From Sapria himalayana (lineage: Eukaryota > Streptophyta > Magnoliopsida > Malpighiales > Rafflesiaceae): a stretch of 64,000 nucleotides of DNA. Where the stretch lies: contig JAREIK010001466.1 in assembly GCA_029783825.1 (NCBI GenBank), positions 331,087 through 395,086 on the forward strand. The letters are read 5' to 3'. Below the pieces are notes generated by a model that worked only from the letters and a program-made list of their open reading frames with translations, did not search any database and was not told where the DNA came from. This document shows positions 1 to 12,997 of this stretch, in pieces. The position numbers and the translations under genes are program-made. Every line of letters begins with the position of its first letter. Position 1 is the first letter of the stretch.

Positions 1-4
1 CCAC

Positions 5-244
5 CTGTATCTGAGCATTGGGATGGCTCAAGATCTCATCGATGATATAAAACATACTTTGTGTTATCCTCTTGGATAATGATAAATGACACAATGCAAT
101 ACATTCTATCAATCTGGAGACAGCGGAGTGCATCACCTCTCCCCCCTTACCGCGATAAAGATGAGCATTCTCAATTGCACCAACTATGTCAGCTAAATCT
201 TTTTGCTTATTTGCAAAAGAGAGCTTTTTTACAAATGTCTTTTC
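5..244 (-). CDS. TFCD: Exon-like fragment of tubulin-folding cofactor D
   Basis: The minus strand reads openly for about 80 codons and carries the stretch HLYRGKGGEVMHSAVSR followed by LIECIALCHLSL and SHPNAQIQ. From memory of the family, plant tubulin-folding cofactor D (the beta-tubulin folding chaperone TBCD, an ARM/HEAT protein) has a closely similar LYRGKGGEIM..AVSRFIECIS..HPNSQIQ region. The last codon CAG (7-5) is followed by GT on the minus strand, a plausible splice donor. Upstream, an in-frame TGA at 247-245 means the exon must start at or before 244; AG dinucleotides near 239-246 could be the acceptor. The middle part is diverged from the family pattern (YIIDEIL where DTLNENL is usual), so this may be a decaying fragment rather than a working exon. 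I found no convincing upstream exon between 245 and 2475. The gene, if real, continues left of the window. Confidence 0.68.
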
Positions 245-1315
245 TCATTGCTTTATTCTGATTAAAACTAAATATAATTATAAATACTTTTATATATAAT
301 GGAATATGATTATATAATTATACAAGTGTTTTGATATAATATTTGTGTTTAAAATATTTTTATAAATATTACTTAAATATAATTATATATATCTAACACT
401 TTTATAAATATTATATGGTATATATCACATTTATATAAACATTATAAAAATTATATATTTATATAATAATTAATATGTTATATAAATGTTTACAAAAAAT
501 GTATAAACATTTTATATGTTATATAATTGCTATATAAAAAATTATATAAATGGATAGTTTTATGTAAATTTTGTATTGATATTTATAAATATTAATACAT
601 ATGTATAAATATTTATATATAACATTATATGTTTATATAAACATATCAATGTTTATATATAATGCAATATGTTTATATATATTAAAGTATAGACTTTTAT
701 ATATATGGCATATGATTATATAAAAGTATAAAAGTTTATATATAATGTTATCTATTTATAATATTTTTGGAGACAACAAAAATAGAACTCATAAACATTA
801 AGTTTGCTTTTTCTTAAGTTACAAAATTAGAAATCATTAAGCATAATTTTTTTTCTTAAGTTACAGAAGCAATAAATAATATGCAAACATTTAGTATTTG
901 AAAAACAATATAACCCTAAAAATTTAACTCCAGCAGTGGTAATCAAATCGAGAGAGACAGAGATATGTAAATAGTATTCCGAAGGAGTAGAGCAATGATA
1001 ATATTACTTAGTAAAAAGAAGAGGTTGATTTTGTAGGTTGCTCCCATAATCTTGTTTCGCTTCTCCTCTCTTCGTTGTTGAAAGATAAAAAAATGCTAAG
1101 TGCTTAATGCCTTAGCATTTTTTTTAAAAGAAACTATAAATACAAAATTGGAAGTAAATATATAGAAAATAAAGAGACAAAAATATAAAAGTAAACTAAA
1201 TTTATAAAAAATAAATAATTTAAATTAAAAAAATGAAATACATTTTTATTTAACCATAAATGATATTATTTCATAAATAAATAAAATAATATTATATAAT
1301 AATAAATTATTTCAT
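245..1315. other. AT-rich intergenic DNA, no gene seen
   Basis: Dominated by TATA/ATTATA runs with no open reading frame resembling a protein. A slightly less AT-rich patch near 950-1110 contains no recognisable product on either strand. Confidence 0.6.
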
Positions 1316-1372
1316 ACACACACACACACACACACACATACATACATACATACATATATATATATATATATT
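1316..1372. repeat. Compound (CA)n-(CATA)n-(TA)n microsatellite
   Basis: About 11 CA dinucleotides run into CATA units and then a TA run. Simple-sequence repeat with no associated gene. Confidence 0.95.
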
Positions 1373-2475
1373 TTATGGTTTTAAATTTATATGAAATCAA
1401 TTTATTTTTTATTAATAGAATAAGAAATAATTATTAAGGGATAAAATTAAAATCTTCTAGTCATTATAAATTTGAATCATTAAAATATTCATTTAATAAC
1501 GAGACTACAACATTTATTTTTTAAATCATCAAAATTTTTTTGATGTAATTAAAACATCTATATATTAATATGTAAATATTCACTTATTTTCTTTTAAAGT
1601 TGATGGAAAAGTTGAATTTTTTTTATAATTCAAAAGTATCAAATCTTTTAGTCATTATATTTTTAAAAGACTTCAATAATCATAAAAATATTTTTTTTAC
1701 TTTAAATAATACATATAATTAGTTGTTTATTTGTTAAATCATATATTCTTATATTTTTTTTATTTAATCAAACAATAGATTATTTTAGCTTTGTATTAGT
1801 AGTAATTTTTATTTATGTTGTTTTATTAAAAATTAGGAAAAATTAGTATGACTTCGTGTATAACAATCTATGCATAAATACAAATTGATGTGTGTGAAAA
1901 TATTTTGTATTTAAAATATAAGTTATCACTTATGTAATCGATAGAAATATTTGCATAGTTTTCTTAATTATTTGACAAATATATTTTTTTTTAAAAAAAA
2001 ATAATTTGTTATAACCAATTAAAAATAAATAGAAAAATATAGTACTTAAAGCAGTTTGTTTTCTTAGAACTATTAAACAGTGTATCTAAAATATGCGAAA
2101 TTGTATCTATTTTTTTCAATAGATATATACATATCAATATATTTGTCTAATAGATAAATTTTAGAACCTAATCACCTCTATGTATAGATATTTGACTCTC
2201 TATCCTAGTGTGGGAGACCACAACACAATGACTTTCTTACTGGGACCTGATCATTCCGAGGATATGTGTCTATATCTATCTATACTATATGAAAAGATAC
2301 TTGTTTAACTATATATACTGTTTATTAAAAGATGGGTAGATAGACATCAATAACCTTATAAAATGATTGAAGACACTATATATCATTATCTATATTGAAA
2401 ATCAGTTATTGGTTTGTATATTTATCAATTTTTAAAGATATTTTTAATACAACTGATAGATAAAAAATTATATTA
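1373..2475. other. AT-rich intergenic DNA, no gene seen
   Basis: Poly-A/T-rich sequence with no coding signal. The missing N-terminal (BED zinc finger) part and 5' terminus of the hAT element would be expected here, but no matching TAGAGGTGTCAAA terminus or BED-like reading frame is visible. Confidence 0.55.
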
Positions 2476-3937
2476 ATGATGAAAAAAAAGTACATCTATG
2501 TAAAAAACATATGTTTGAATAAAAAAAATTTAGGATTCTTTGTGATTCTTCATCCTCATGATAGCCCGGCCATTTTTGATTGTATGATGAAAATCTTTAG
2601 GGAATATAAAATTCAAAATAAAATTTTTAGTGTCACATTCGATAACGCATATAATAATAGCGTAGCGATCAACATGTTTATTAGGAATATTAGAGACGCA
2701 CCATTAGGATAAATTTTTCATGTCAGATGCATGTGTCACGTGATTAACGTGATTGTTCAAGCGGGTATGAATGTGTGTTCCCCCACGTTGGATAATATAC
2801 GTAATGCACTAAAATATATCTGTACTCCTCGTAGACAACAAGAGTTTGGTAGTCTTTGTTTGTCTGTGAATCTTAAGAAGAAGAAATTCCAATCGGATGT
2901 AAGACATCGTTGGAATTATACGTACCTGATATTAGAATCATGTGTTGGATATGAACACGTGATATCCGACTACGTTAATAGTAAGAGTGACGAACTTATT
3001 ATTGATGACACTGACTAGGCTTCAGAAATTTTATTTATGAAATTCCTGAAGATTTTTTATGACACGACGAACATGTGTTCGTCAGTTTATATGCCCACTA
3101 CTTGCATTGCACTCCGGTGCATATGCAACATTAGTAGCATGTTTAAGAAGTATCGAGCTGACCCGACACTTAGCCATATGGTTGTAGAGATGGAAACCAA
3201 GTACTTGAAGTACTAGTCCACTGTTCCATCTCTTTATTACCTCGCTGCATGCATGGACCCTAGGGTTAAGGTGAAAGGGGTAGAAAATACTCTGACCTAC
3301 ATTTCCTCGTGCATGAACCTGGAAGAGCCACCTGAAGGGTTCATTCACGAGAAGTTGACTGACCTATTCATATACTATGATACTAGGTATGGTGCTGGTA
3401 GTAGTGAGACTGAGATTACAGATATTGATACCTTGTTCGGAGATGACGATTTTTCCATTCAGCTAGCGAGGGGGAAACGTAAGGGTGGACCATCACATAG
3501 GAGCAAGCTTTCTCAGTACTTAGATACCGATTACTGCTCAATCATATCACATTCTGATACTAAGAATATTGATATATTATAGTGGTGGAAATCATATGAG
3601 TCCACCTTTCCCGTGCTATCTAGGATGACACGGGATCTACTGACTCCTCCGGTGTCGAGCGTAGCATCGGAGTCTACTTTTTCTATTGCAGTGAACGTGA
3701 TTTTGGATAGGAGATCGAGATTACGTCCAGATATTTATTGAGACATTGGCTTGTTTGAAGGATTGGAAGGATTTGAGGTTTAGCATCCATGATCGTACTG
3801 GAGCTGGGACTGGGACATGGACTGCAGCCACATCCACTACGATTGCGGAGGAGTTGATTGTTGATGATGATGATCCATATGATACTTATCTTGATGTTGC
3901 GGCTAATGATGCTCATGATATGCTGATTGATGATTAA
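2476..3937 (+). pseudogene. hAT-family transposase, 5'-truncated and disabled
   Basis: One reading frame gives the central and C-terminal parts of a plant hAT (Ac/RICESLEEPER-like) transposase, a cut-and-paste DNA transposase. Visible blocks are NKIFSVTFDNAYNNSVAINM (RNase H-like core), IFHVRCMCHVINVIVQAG, FQSDVRHRWNYTYLILESC, a YYLAACMDPRVKVKG block, and the hAT dimerisation segment WWKSYESTFPVLS..TRDLLTPPVSSVASESTFS near 3583-3690. In-frame stops lie at 2710 (TAA), 3016 (TAG), 3223 (TAG, where Trp is expected in KYWS), 3580 (TAG just before WWK) and 3739 (TGA). The final CLKDWKDLRF segment is in a different frame (from about 3746), so there is also a frameshift. The N-terminal BED finger is absent. 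A non-functional fossil, whose 3' end is probably the terminus at 4471-4513. Confidence 0.92.
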
Positions 3938-4470
3938 TAATGATCTACTATTTTTTGATTTCGATGTTTTGTTTTTTTTGATTGTACGCTTTATTTATAC
4001 TTTATGTTGAAACTGTAATTTGTTTGGTTCAGACATTCGTTATCAAATGACTGATTGATCATTTTTAATTTGAGTTGCTTATGTTTTTTTAATTTTTATT
4101 TTTTTAAACAAAATGTATTGATTTATTTATTTTTTTGTTTTTATTTTTCATTTAAAAATTTATAACTATATTATATAATTCTAATAAATTTTAAACTAAT
4201 TTTATATTACATTATAAAAAAAATTTTAAACTTTGTTATTTTACTAAATTTTAATATTTTTCATATTATAAATATATAATATTAAACATAATCTAAAATT
4301 TTATATTTAATTTAATAATTTATATAAATAAAATAAAAATTAAAAAATTATTAAAAAAATTATTAAAAAAATTTTTTTAAAAAAAAATTTTTACTGGCCC
4401 GCTCGAGCTCGGCTTGGCCGGTCGTGCCGTGCCGTGCCGGGCCAGGCACGAAAGCACGCCCATGCTCAAA
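3938..4470. other. hAT 3' untranslated and subterminal region
   Basis: AT-rich DNA after the transposase remnant, turning abruptly GC-rich from about 4395 (GGCCCGCTCGAGCTCGGC..). Sharp GC-rich subterminal sequence is typical of this plant hAT group. No other gene is seen. Confidence 0.6.
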
Positions 4471-4513
4471 AAACGGGCCGGGCCGGGTCGGCCCGGCCCG
4501 TTTGACACCTCTA
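4471..4513. mobile_element. hAT 3' end: perfect GC palindrome plus terminal repeat
   Basis: Positions 4471-4485 (AAACGGGCCGGGCCG) and 4489-4503 are exact reverse complements around the 3-base loop GGT. The terminus follows directly as TTTGACACCTCTA (4501-4513). Ends of the type TAGGGGTGTCAAACGGGCC are characteristic of plant hAT elements. The matching 5' end was not found upstream, so the element is truncated. The TCTA array starts at the next base. Confidence 0.8.
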
Positions 4514-5980
4514 ATCTATATATCTATCTATCTAATTATCTATCTATATATATATCTATCTAATTATCTATTTATATATTTATCTATCTAATTATCTATC
4601 TATATATCTATCTGTGAATCAATCAATTTATATATTTATCTATCTATCTATTAATCTATCTATCTCTTTGTGTGTGTGTGTATATATATAAATATATATC
4701 TATATCTATCTATCTATTTATATATCTATCTATCTGTCTTATTATATGTCTATCTATTTGTCTATCTATATATCTATCTATCTATTTATTTGTTTATCTA
4801 AATATCTATTGATATATTTATCTATCTATCTATTTGTCTATCTATCTGTCTATCTATCTATCTATCTGTATATCTATCTATCTATCTATATATCACTCAA
4901 TCAATCAGTCTGTCTATCTATTTATCTATCTATCTTATCTTTGTATGTATGTATCTATCTCTCAATCAGTTTGTCTGTTTATTTATCTATCTATCATTAT
5001 ATCTATCAATATGTCTATCAAATAGTCTATTAATCTCTCTATCAATTTGTCGATCATTTTGTCAAAAATTTTTATTTCAATCTATATATAAATTTATAAA
5101 TCAATCTATCTATCTATATATCTATCAATATGTCTATCTATCTTTCTATAAATATGTATATTAATCTCTCTTTATATCTATCTATCTATATTTATATCTA
5201 TTTGTCTATCTATCTGTCTAATAATCTATCAATATATCTGTCTATATATATGAATTTTTATCTCTCTATCTATATACCTTTCTAAATGTCTATCTATCTA
5301 TCTTTATATCTATTCCGATTTATCTGTCAATCTATCTATCGATCTATCTTTCTATCAATTAATCTATCTATATTTCTATCTATAATATATCTATCTGTTT
5401 ATCTATCTATCTTTATATACATCTATTTATATGTCTATCTATCTATCTATATTTATATCTATCTATCTATATAGCTCTCTACCTACATACCTACCTATCT
5501 GTCTATCTATCTATTTATCTTTCTAATTATTAATTTATCTATATCTCTATCTGTCTATCAATCTATCTATCAATCTATCAATATATCAATCAATCAGTCT
5601 ATTAGTTTATTAGTATATTAGTCTATTTATCAATCTGACTATCAATATATCTTTCTGTCTATTTGTATATCTATGTATCTATCTATATGTTTATCTATAT
5701 GTTTGTCTATCTTTTTATCCTTCTATCTATCTATTTTATGTCGAAATGTTTATATGACGACTTATATATCTATGTAACTATCTAACTATTATATCTATCA
5801 ATTAATCTATATATCTTCTTTCTATTTTTCTATCTTCCTAACTATCTAACTGTCTTTCTATTTATCAGCCTATTTGTCAATCTTTCGATATATATATATA
5901 TATATCTTTATATCTATCATCTATCTATCAATTATTCTATCTGTTTACCTTTATATTTTTCAGTTTATCTAAATGTCTAT
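4514..5980 (+). repeat. Degenerate TCTA tetranucleotide array, block A1
   Basis: Tandem TCTA units with frequent TTTA, TCTG, TCAA and TATA variants. It holds a short TG run (4667-4683) and distinctive interruptions such as TTATCTTTGTATGTATGTAT near 4933. Those interruptions recur, inverted, in block A4, so A1 and A4 are copies of one sequence. Long open frames of Tyr/Leu/Ser/Ile arise simply because (TCTA)n has no stop in any frame. Confidence 0.95.
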
Positions 5981-6012
5981 CTAACAAATAGGAAATCAAG
6001 TTATTCTCAATA

Positions 6013-6024
6013 ATTGGTATTGGA
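6013..6024 (+). other. Copia primer-binding-site-like sequence
   Basis: TTGGTATTGGAG resembles the usual plant Copia primer-binding site for initiator methionine tRNA (TGGTATCAGAGC). It sits just downstream of the TCTA array and upstream of a gag remnant. The equivalent in the inverted copy is at about 26273-26285 (minus), reading TTGGTATTATAGG. If it is the PBS, the sequence immediately to its left, including array DNA, occupies the place of a 5' LTR. Confidence 0.5.
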
Positions 6025-6204
6025 GGTTTAGGTTGTGAATTATAATGCACCATTGGGGGAAGTTACTATTGATGATAATAATGAATTTAATAAATAGTAA
6101 ATTTTTTGCAGACAATATCAGCATGTCAAAAGAGGTGTTCTCAATTCTCATACACAGTGTTTTGCAAGAATTTTCAAGAAGAATTCATATTTTGTAGATA
6201 GTAA

Positions 6205-7235
6205 TGACTGCATATGAAGGAAAAGTTAAAATAAAAAAAATTAATGGAACAAAATTTGGATTCTAAAAAATATAGATGGAAGATTATATATACTAGAAAA
6301 ATCTATATCAACCCCTTCTGAGGAAGATGATAGAGTCTATGAAGAAAGAATAGCACATACTAGCACTTGAATTCATCTGAAATATGATATCTTACCAACT
6401 TACTTTCAATATAAAAAATGAGAAGATCATAGTAAGGCTTACGATGGCTTTTGCTAGTATATATGAAAACTAACTGATGTTACAAAAGTGCACACGATGA
6501 GGTGTCTTTTCAATCTAAAGTTGACAGAAAGCACATCAATGACCCAATAACTCAATGAAGTCAACACAATCACAACCCAATTAAGTCTGTTTGGTATGAA
6601 GTCAATGATGAAGTATGTGTATTGATACTTCTATGATCTCTATCAAAAATTAATGTATTACAATTATAGGTGTGCATTGTTCATCAAGAACTAATAAATT
6701 GAAATTTTATGATGTTAATGATCTAATTCTAAGCAAGGAGATTCAACAGAGATAGACAAGTGAAATATCAACCTCTTTAGAATTATATACAAAAGTAATT
6801 GTAATAAATTCAACAAGAGAAAACGTCAAAGAAAATCAAAAAACAAGAGGTCTAAATCTAAGAATCATTGTAATTATAATAGCTCAAAGACCATTATGTA
6901 TTGAAATTATAGAGAGATAAGACACTACAAAAATCAATGTAAGTGTTAGTTATTTTATTGCACGGTAAAATATATCACAAGTTAATGAGTTTAACAAGTT
7001 ATAAAGTTAACTCTATAAATCTGGATTATCATTTCATAGATATTGATTATTTGGATTAATTATCAAAGTTTCTTCATTATCTAAGCTTACAATAAGTAAA
7101 TATTTTATAGTGTTTACTCAAGTAAACAATTCTATGGTTAGTTTACAATAAGTAAACAATATCAAGTACATGGGTATATAATTTATGAGTTAATGGCTAT
7201 AGCGGTGATAAAATATGTGAGATCTACTCATCCAT
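6205..7235 (+). pseudogene. Ty1/Copia gag and start of pol, degenerate (left copy)
   Basis: Copia gag remnant with many stops and frameshifts. Recognisable pieces, read with frame changes, are a MEDYIY-type segment near 6275, the NNSMKSTQSQPN/QLSLFG-like segment near 6550, a degenerate zinc knuckle ending HYKNQCK near 6915-6945, and a possible protease-region remnant (SGD-like near 7190-7235). The same sequence occurs inverted at 25107-26287, and the homology extends leftwards into the TCTA array. Gag normally forms the retrotransposon particle; this copy is dead. Confidence 0.75.
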
Positions 7236-9837
7236 ATAGGTGGAACTTCTCAAACCCATGAAAATGTCATTGACATCAATTCATGTAGGAAATAATGTAT
7301 GTTAGATGACCTGGATATCTTATATATTTTAATCCAGTATGAATCATATTTATAGTCAATGCTAGGGTATTTATAAGGGAGCCTATTTGGTATTTAATTA
7401 AACATGGTAATTAAAATATAGCCAAATATATAAATGTATTTAAATGTCTTGTAAATTAGTATTAGTATACATAAAGCCTATTACATTTTTATTTGAACTA
7501 ATTGAAAACTGGTCAATAAATATTTACAGATATTAATTAGACATTAACAGATATTAATGTGACTATACTTTAAATTTATAGATATTAAATACACTCAAAT
7601 GAGGGTGTGTTTTTTCTTATACATAAAGCCATGTATAAAATATAGTTTACAGATATTAATATAATTATACTTATTGGGTAGGTAAGGTATTATGGAATAA
7701 TAGATATTTTCATAATGCAAATTAATTAGATGTGTATTTTATAATGATGACTTACAAATTTCAAATATATAATATTAAAATCCTATCATAAAGTCAATAT
7801 ATCTTTATTTGTGTAAAATATGTATATAATGTTATATGTATAATACTAATTATATCTGAAATACACGACATGTATATTGAATGTATCATATATAAAATTA
7901 TGATAGATAGATAGATATATATATATTAAATATATGGTGTTATATCTATATATAGTTATGTTTATGTAAACTATTTTTATAGTTATAAATATAATAAAAT
8001 ACACTTATATATTTATGTGTTATATACACACTGCCCAACACAAAACACCCATTTTGTGTTATATATGATTAAGTTTATATAAGAAATCCAAGTATAATTA
8101 ATTTAACAGAATATGTATTTAAAAAAAGTATAATTAAATTAACAGAATATGTATTAAAAAAAAGTATAATTAAATTAGTTTATATTAGCATTCCTACTGC
8201 CCAACACAACACAAATGCATTAGGTATGTATCACAATAAGTATAATTAAATTAATGTATACGATTAAAGAAGAAAAATTTCGGAAAAAAAATTAATAGAA
8301 TCAATATGCATTAAGATATTCGATGAAGAATTATGGTAGAAAAAGTACATCAAATCAATAACAAATTATCACTTAATTCGAATATGTTTATGTTGCGTCA
8401 GTGTCAAGAGAAGGATGGAGGACTACGAAGGAGTTGCGTCGCTTATTCTTTGAAAATGTCGAGAGAAAGATGGGGGACTTAGTCTCGACAAAATAAACAT
8501 TAAATATATTTCCAAAATAAACAAATTATATATATTTCCAAAATATTTTTATTTTTAATTATAAAAACATTAAATAAATAATATAATATAAATATAAATA
8601 TAAATCTAAATAAATAAATAAATATATATATATAATACAAAAAGACTCATTTATTTTATTTACTATCAAAATTTTTTCAAATAAATTAATGTGCGTGTAA
8701 CAAGGTATAAATTCAAAATATACACCTTACAATTTTTTATTTTAATATTAATTAAATAATAAATATATAAACAATTTAATAAAATATATGTTTATCTTTA
8801 TAAAAAAAATATCAAATAGCTATAAAATTAACAAATTTCATATAATAAGGCATACATTAAAAGATGATTTATCCTCTAGTCACTCTCATAAGTATTATAA
8901 AATACTCTTTATGTTAAAAAATATATAAAAATTTATATTTTATGGTTATAAATTTTTAAGAATTCTTCATATTAATTTTTATGAAGATAATATGTAATAA
9001 TTTTAAAGGCATAAAATTTCATATTATTTGATATCATTTATAATTTTTAAAATTCAAAAAATAACTTAAAGTGATAAGATAATTGAAAAAAGTTATATAA
9101 ATTATTTTAATAAAGACCGAATGTTAAAAGCTAATAGAAAAAATATTACTTAATTATATAATTCTTATAAATTTTAGTAGGGGCAAACATATATGTATTT
9201 ATTTTTAAATATTAATTTATTTTCTTTTAACTTTAATGAAAAAATTTATATTTTTATTATATTTCAAAAATTTCAATTTTTGTATTAATTATATTTTTAA
9301 AATGTTTCCTATAATCATAAAATTTTTTTATACTAATAATCATAATAATATTTACTAGTTTATTTGTCAATTTTGATATTTTTGAAAATATTTTATATTT
9401 TATCATACAATGAATTAATTTACATTTATATTAGTAGAAATTTTAATGTATGTTAATTTAATTTTTAAAATATCGAAATAAATTATTATACTTATTGAAT
9501 TTATTATTTAATATTACTTTAATACAAATTTTTATGTCTCTTAATTAAAAATTTTAGAAAAATTTTATGTATTATTTTTTAAAAAATTAATACATCATAA
9601 AAATAGATATGTTAGTCCTTATTAATATAATTTTTTTGTATTTTTATATTTTTTAAATTATTTATTTATAATATCATTTTTTATGATTTTATGAGGAGAA
9701 TGTAACTCTCAAGGATCGCTCATCTATAGATAATTAACATAATTTAATAAACAAAATTAAATAAAATATTAAGATGATAATAAATTACAAAAAATTAAAT
9801 AATTAAATATTGGCTTAGAAAATTTTGTCGCTATGTT
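7236..9837. other. AT-rich intergenic DNA, no gene seen
   Basis: No protein-like reading frame. It contains the small direct repeats listed at 8090-8180 and a twice-occurring ACTGCCCAACACAA motif (about 8028 and 8197). Decayed LTR sequence is possible but no TG..CA pair was found. Confidence 0.55.
8090..8180. repeat. About 38-bp tandem repeat
   Basis: The unit AAGTATAATTAAATTAACAG plus its A-rich tail occurs at about 8091 and 8129, with partial copies at 8163 and 8239. Confidence 0.75.
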
Positions 9838-11099
9838 TTGGATTTAATTAGCTAGGGAAGTTCAGTCATTAAATCCGTCGGTATATTTCAAATTTAATTA
9901 GCTAGAGAAGTTCCCTTGCTAAATCCGTCGATATATTTTATATTTTATTAGTTAGTGAAGTTACGTCACTAAAATCAGTCACTATATTCAGGAAGTAATT
10001 AGCGAGGAAAGTTTCGTCTATAAAATCCGTCACTATATTAAGTATATAATTAGAAAGGAAAATTTCATCGATAAAATCTGTCGCTATATTAAGTATATAA
10101 TTAGAAAAGAAAATTTCATCACTAAATCCGTCGCTATATTTTCAGGATGTAATTAGCTAGGAAAATTACGTCGCTAAATGGAATCACTATGTTCAGTGTG
10201 TAATTAGCTAGGGAACTCCATAGATGAAATCTATCGCTATGTTACGGATATAATTAGCTAGGAAAATTCTATCGCTAAATCTATAGCTAAATTCCGAATT
10301 TTAATAGCTAGGGAAATTCCATCACTAAATCTAATGCTAATTTCCAGATTTTTTTAGATTGGGAAATTTCGTAATTAAATCCATCGCTAATTTCCATATT
10401 TTATTAGCTAGGAAATTTTATCGCTAAATTGTTCGCTGATTTCTAGATTTTATTAGAAATGGAAATTCTGCCGTTAAATCCATCGCTAAATTAAGGATTT
10501 TATTAGGTAAGAAAATTTCATCGCTAAATTCATCGAGGATTTCTAGATTTTATTAGATAGGGAAATTCTGTCATTAAATCCACCACTAAATTAAGGATTT
10601 TATTAGGTATGGAAATTTCATCTCTAAATCCATCGCTAAATTCCAGATTTTATTAGATAGAAAAATTCCGTCGCTAAATCCATCGCTAAAATCTGGATTT
10701 AATTAGGAAGGAAAATTCTATCTTTAAATCAATCGCTAAATTCCAGATTTAATTAGCTAGAGAAATGTTATCACTAAATCCATCGCTAAATTCCGGATTT
10801 TATTAGCTAGAAAAATTCTATCGCTAATTCCATCGCTATATTTCCCATTTTTCTTGAGCAGAATTTACGAATATATTCTGCCGCTAATCCATTACTAAAT
10901 TCCACATTTTTTTGATGTGGAATTTATCAAATTATTCCATTGCTAATCCATCTCTAATCTATTGCTAATTCGTTGCAAATTTTTATTTTAATTAAAAAAC
11001 ATAAATCTCTTGCTATTCCATAGCTAATCCCTCACAATTTAGCTAGGGATTGATCCCTAGCTAAAATTTCCTAGCTAAATCAATATTTTTTTTAATGTG
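9838..11099. mobile_element. CACTA-type subterminal repeat array and right terminus
   Basis: About 20 degenerate copies of a roughly 58-bp unit containing TTAGCTAGGGAAATTC and TCGCTAAATCCATCGCTAAA. It ends in TTAGCTAGGGATTGATCCC and finally TTTTTTTTAATGTG (to 11099). Read on the minus strand the end is CACATTAAAAAAAATATTG, a plausible variant of the CACTACAAAAAAA-type CACTA (En/Spm) terminus. Dense subterminal repeats are a hallmark of CACTA elements, where they bind the TNPA-type protein. No transposase is visible to the left, so this is a non-autonomous or decayed end. The TCTA array begins at the next base. Confidence 0.65.
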
Positions 11100-12944
11100 T
11101 ATCTTTCTATCTATTTATCTAACTTTTTATCTATCTACTTATCTATCTATTTGTGTATCTGTCAATCAATCAATCAATCTATCTATCTATATGTCTCTCT
11201 TTCTATTTATTTATTTTTTTATCTATCTATCTCTCTATCTATTTATCCATCTAATTATCTATATATCTATCTATCAGTCCATCTATCTATCATCGGTCAA
11301 TCTATCTATCGGTCCATCTATCTATTTGTATATCAATCAATCTATCTATCTATCTATCTATTTGTAAACCTATATATCTTTATCTATTTATATATCTATC
11401 TATGTAATAGTTTATATTTTTGTCTATTCATCTCTATATATGTCAATATGTCTATCTATCTACCTTTTTATATGTCAATCTATCTATCTATCTATCTATC
11501 TATCTGTTTGTTTAACTATTTATCTATCTATCTATCTGTGTATTTATTTATCTCTCAATCAAACTATAAATATTTCTATCTATATATTTATCTACCTATC
11601 TTTTTATCAATATATATATATATCTATCTATCTATCTAGCTATCTATCAATATATTTGTCTATCTGTCAATATATCTATCTATCAAACTATCTATCTATA
11701 TATCTATCTATCTCTTTATCTATCTATCTGTCTATCTATTTATGTAGAAATCAATCTATCAATCTATCTAATGCATTTGTATCTATCTATCTTTCTTTCT
11801 CTCTCTTTTTCTGACTATCTATCTATTTGTCAATATTTCTATTTGTCTATGCATATATCTATCTATCTATCTATCTATCTATATATTTATCTTTCTTTCT
11901 GTCTTTCTGTATGTCTATTTTCCTATCTATCTAAATATCTAACTATGTTTCTATCAATCAATCAATTAATCTATCTATATGTTAATATGTGTTTCTATCT
12001 ATTTGCCAATCTATTTATTTATCTATCTAATTATATATCTAACTATATATCTATCTATCTATCCATTTGTCTATCTATCTATCTATCTACATATCTACCT
12101 ATTTGTCTAGCAATCTATCTATTTATTTGCCAATCTCTCTATCTATCTATTTGCCTATCTCTCTATCTATGTATCGATTTGTCTATCTTTCTTTCTATAT
12201 ATTTGCCTATTTGTCTATCTATCTATCTAAATATCTATCTATCTATCTAATTATCTAACTATGTTTCTATCTATAAGCATATCTATCTATGTCTCTATAT
12301 GTTTATATGTGTATCTATCTATTTGCCAAACTATTTATTTGCTAATCTAATTATCTATCTAACTATATATATATATCTATATATCTATCCATCTATCTGT
12401 ATATCCTTCTATCTACCTATCTACCTATTTGTCTATCTATCTATTTATATATTTGCCTACCTATCTATCTATCTATCTATCTATTTGCATATATATCTAT
12501 CTATTTGTCTATCTTTCTTTTTATATATTTTCCTATTTTTCTATCTATCTATTCATCTAAATATTTATCTTTATGTCTATTAATATGTATATTTATATAT
12601 TTTTCTATCTATCTTACTAACTATCTATCTATCAATTTGTCTTTCGATATATCTATCTATCTGTCTTTATGTGTATATGTCTATCTATCTATCAATATAT
12701 CAACTTTTTCTCTATTGGGCTACTTATCTATCTATGTATATATAATCTACAAATTGCTCTTTCTCCCTAACTATTTATCTATCTATCTATCTATCAATTT
12801 ATAAGACTATTAATCTATCAATCTATGTTTTTATTAATTATGTGTCTTTATATCTATCTTTATATCTATTTATTTGTTTATATGTTTATCTATCTATCTA
12901 TCTGTCTTTCGATTTATATGTATATATTTCTATTTGTTTATATA

Positions 12945-12997
<53 letters not shown>

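Noticed and set aside
4746..5474. Long open frames encoding Tyr/Leu/Ser/Ile repeats (also in 11095-14967, 19618-24582, 26548-28044, 57922-61720 and 62947-63938)
   Set aside because: (TCTA)n has no stop codon in any frame, so long open frames are an automatic product of the array. They occur in several overlapping frames at once and show no start context or conserved ends.
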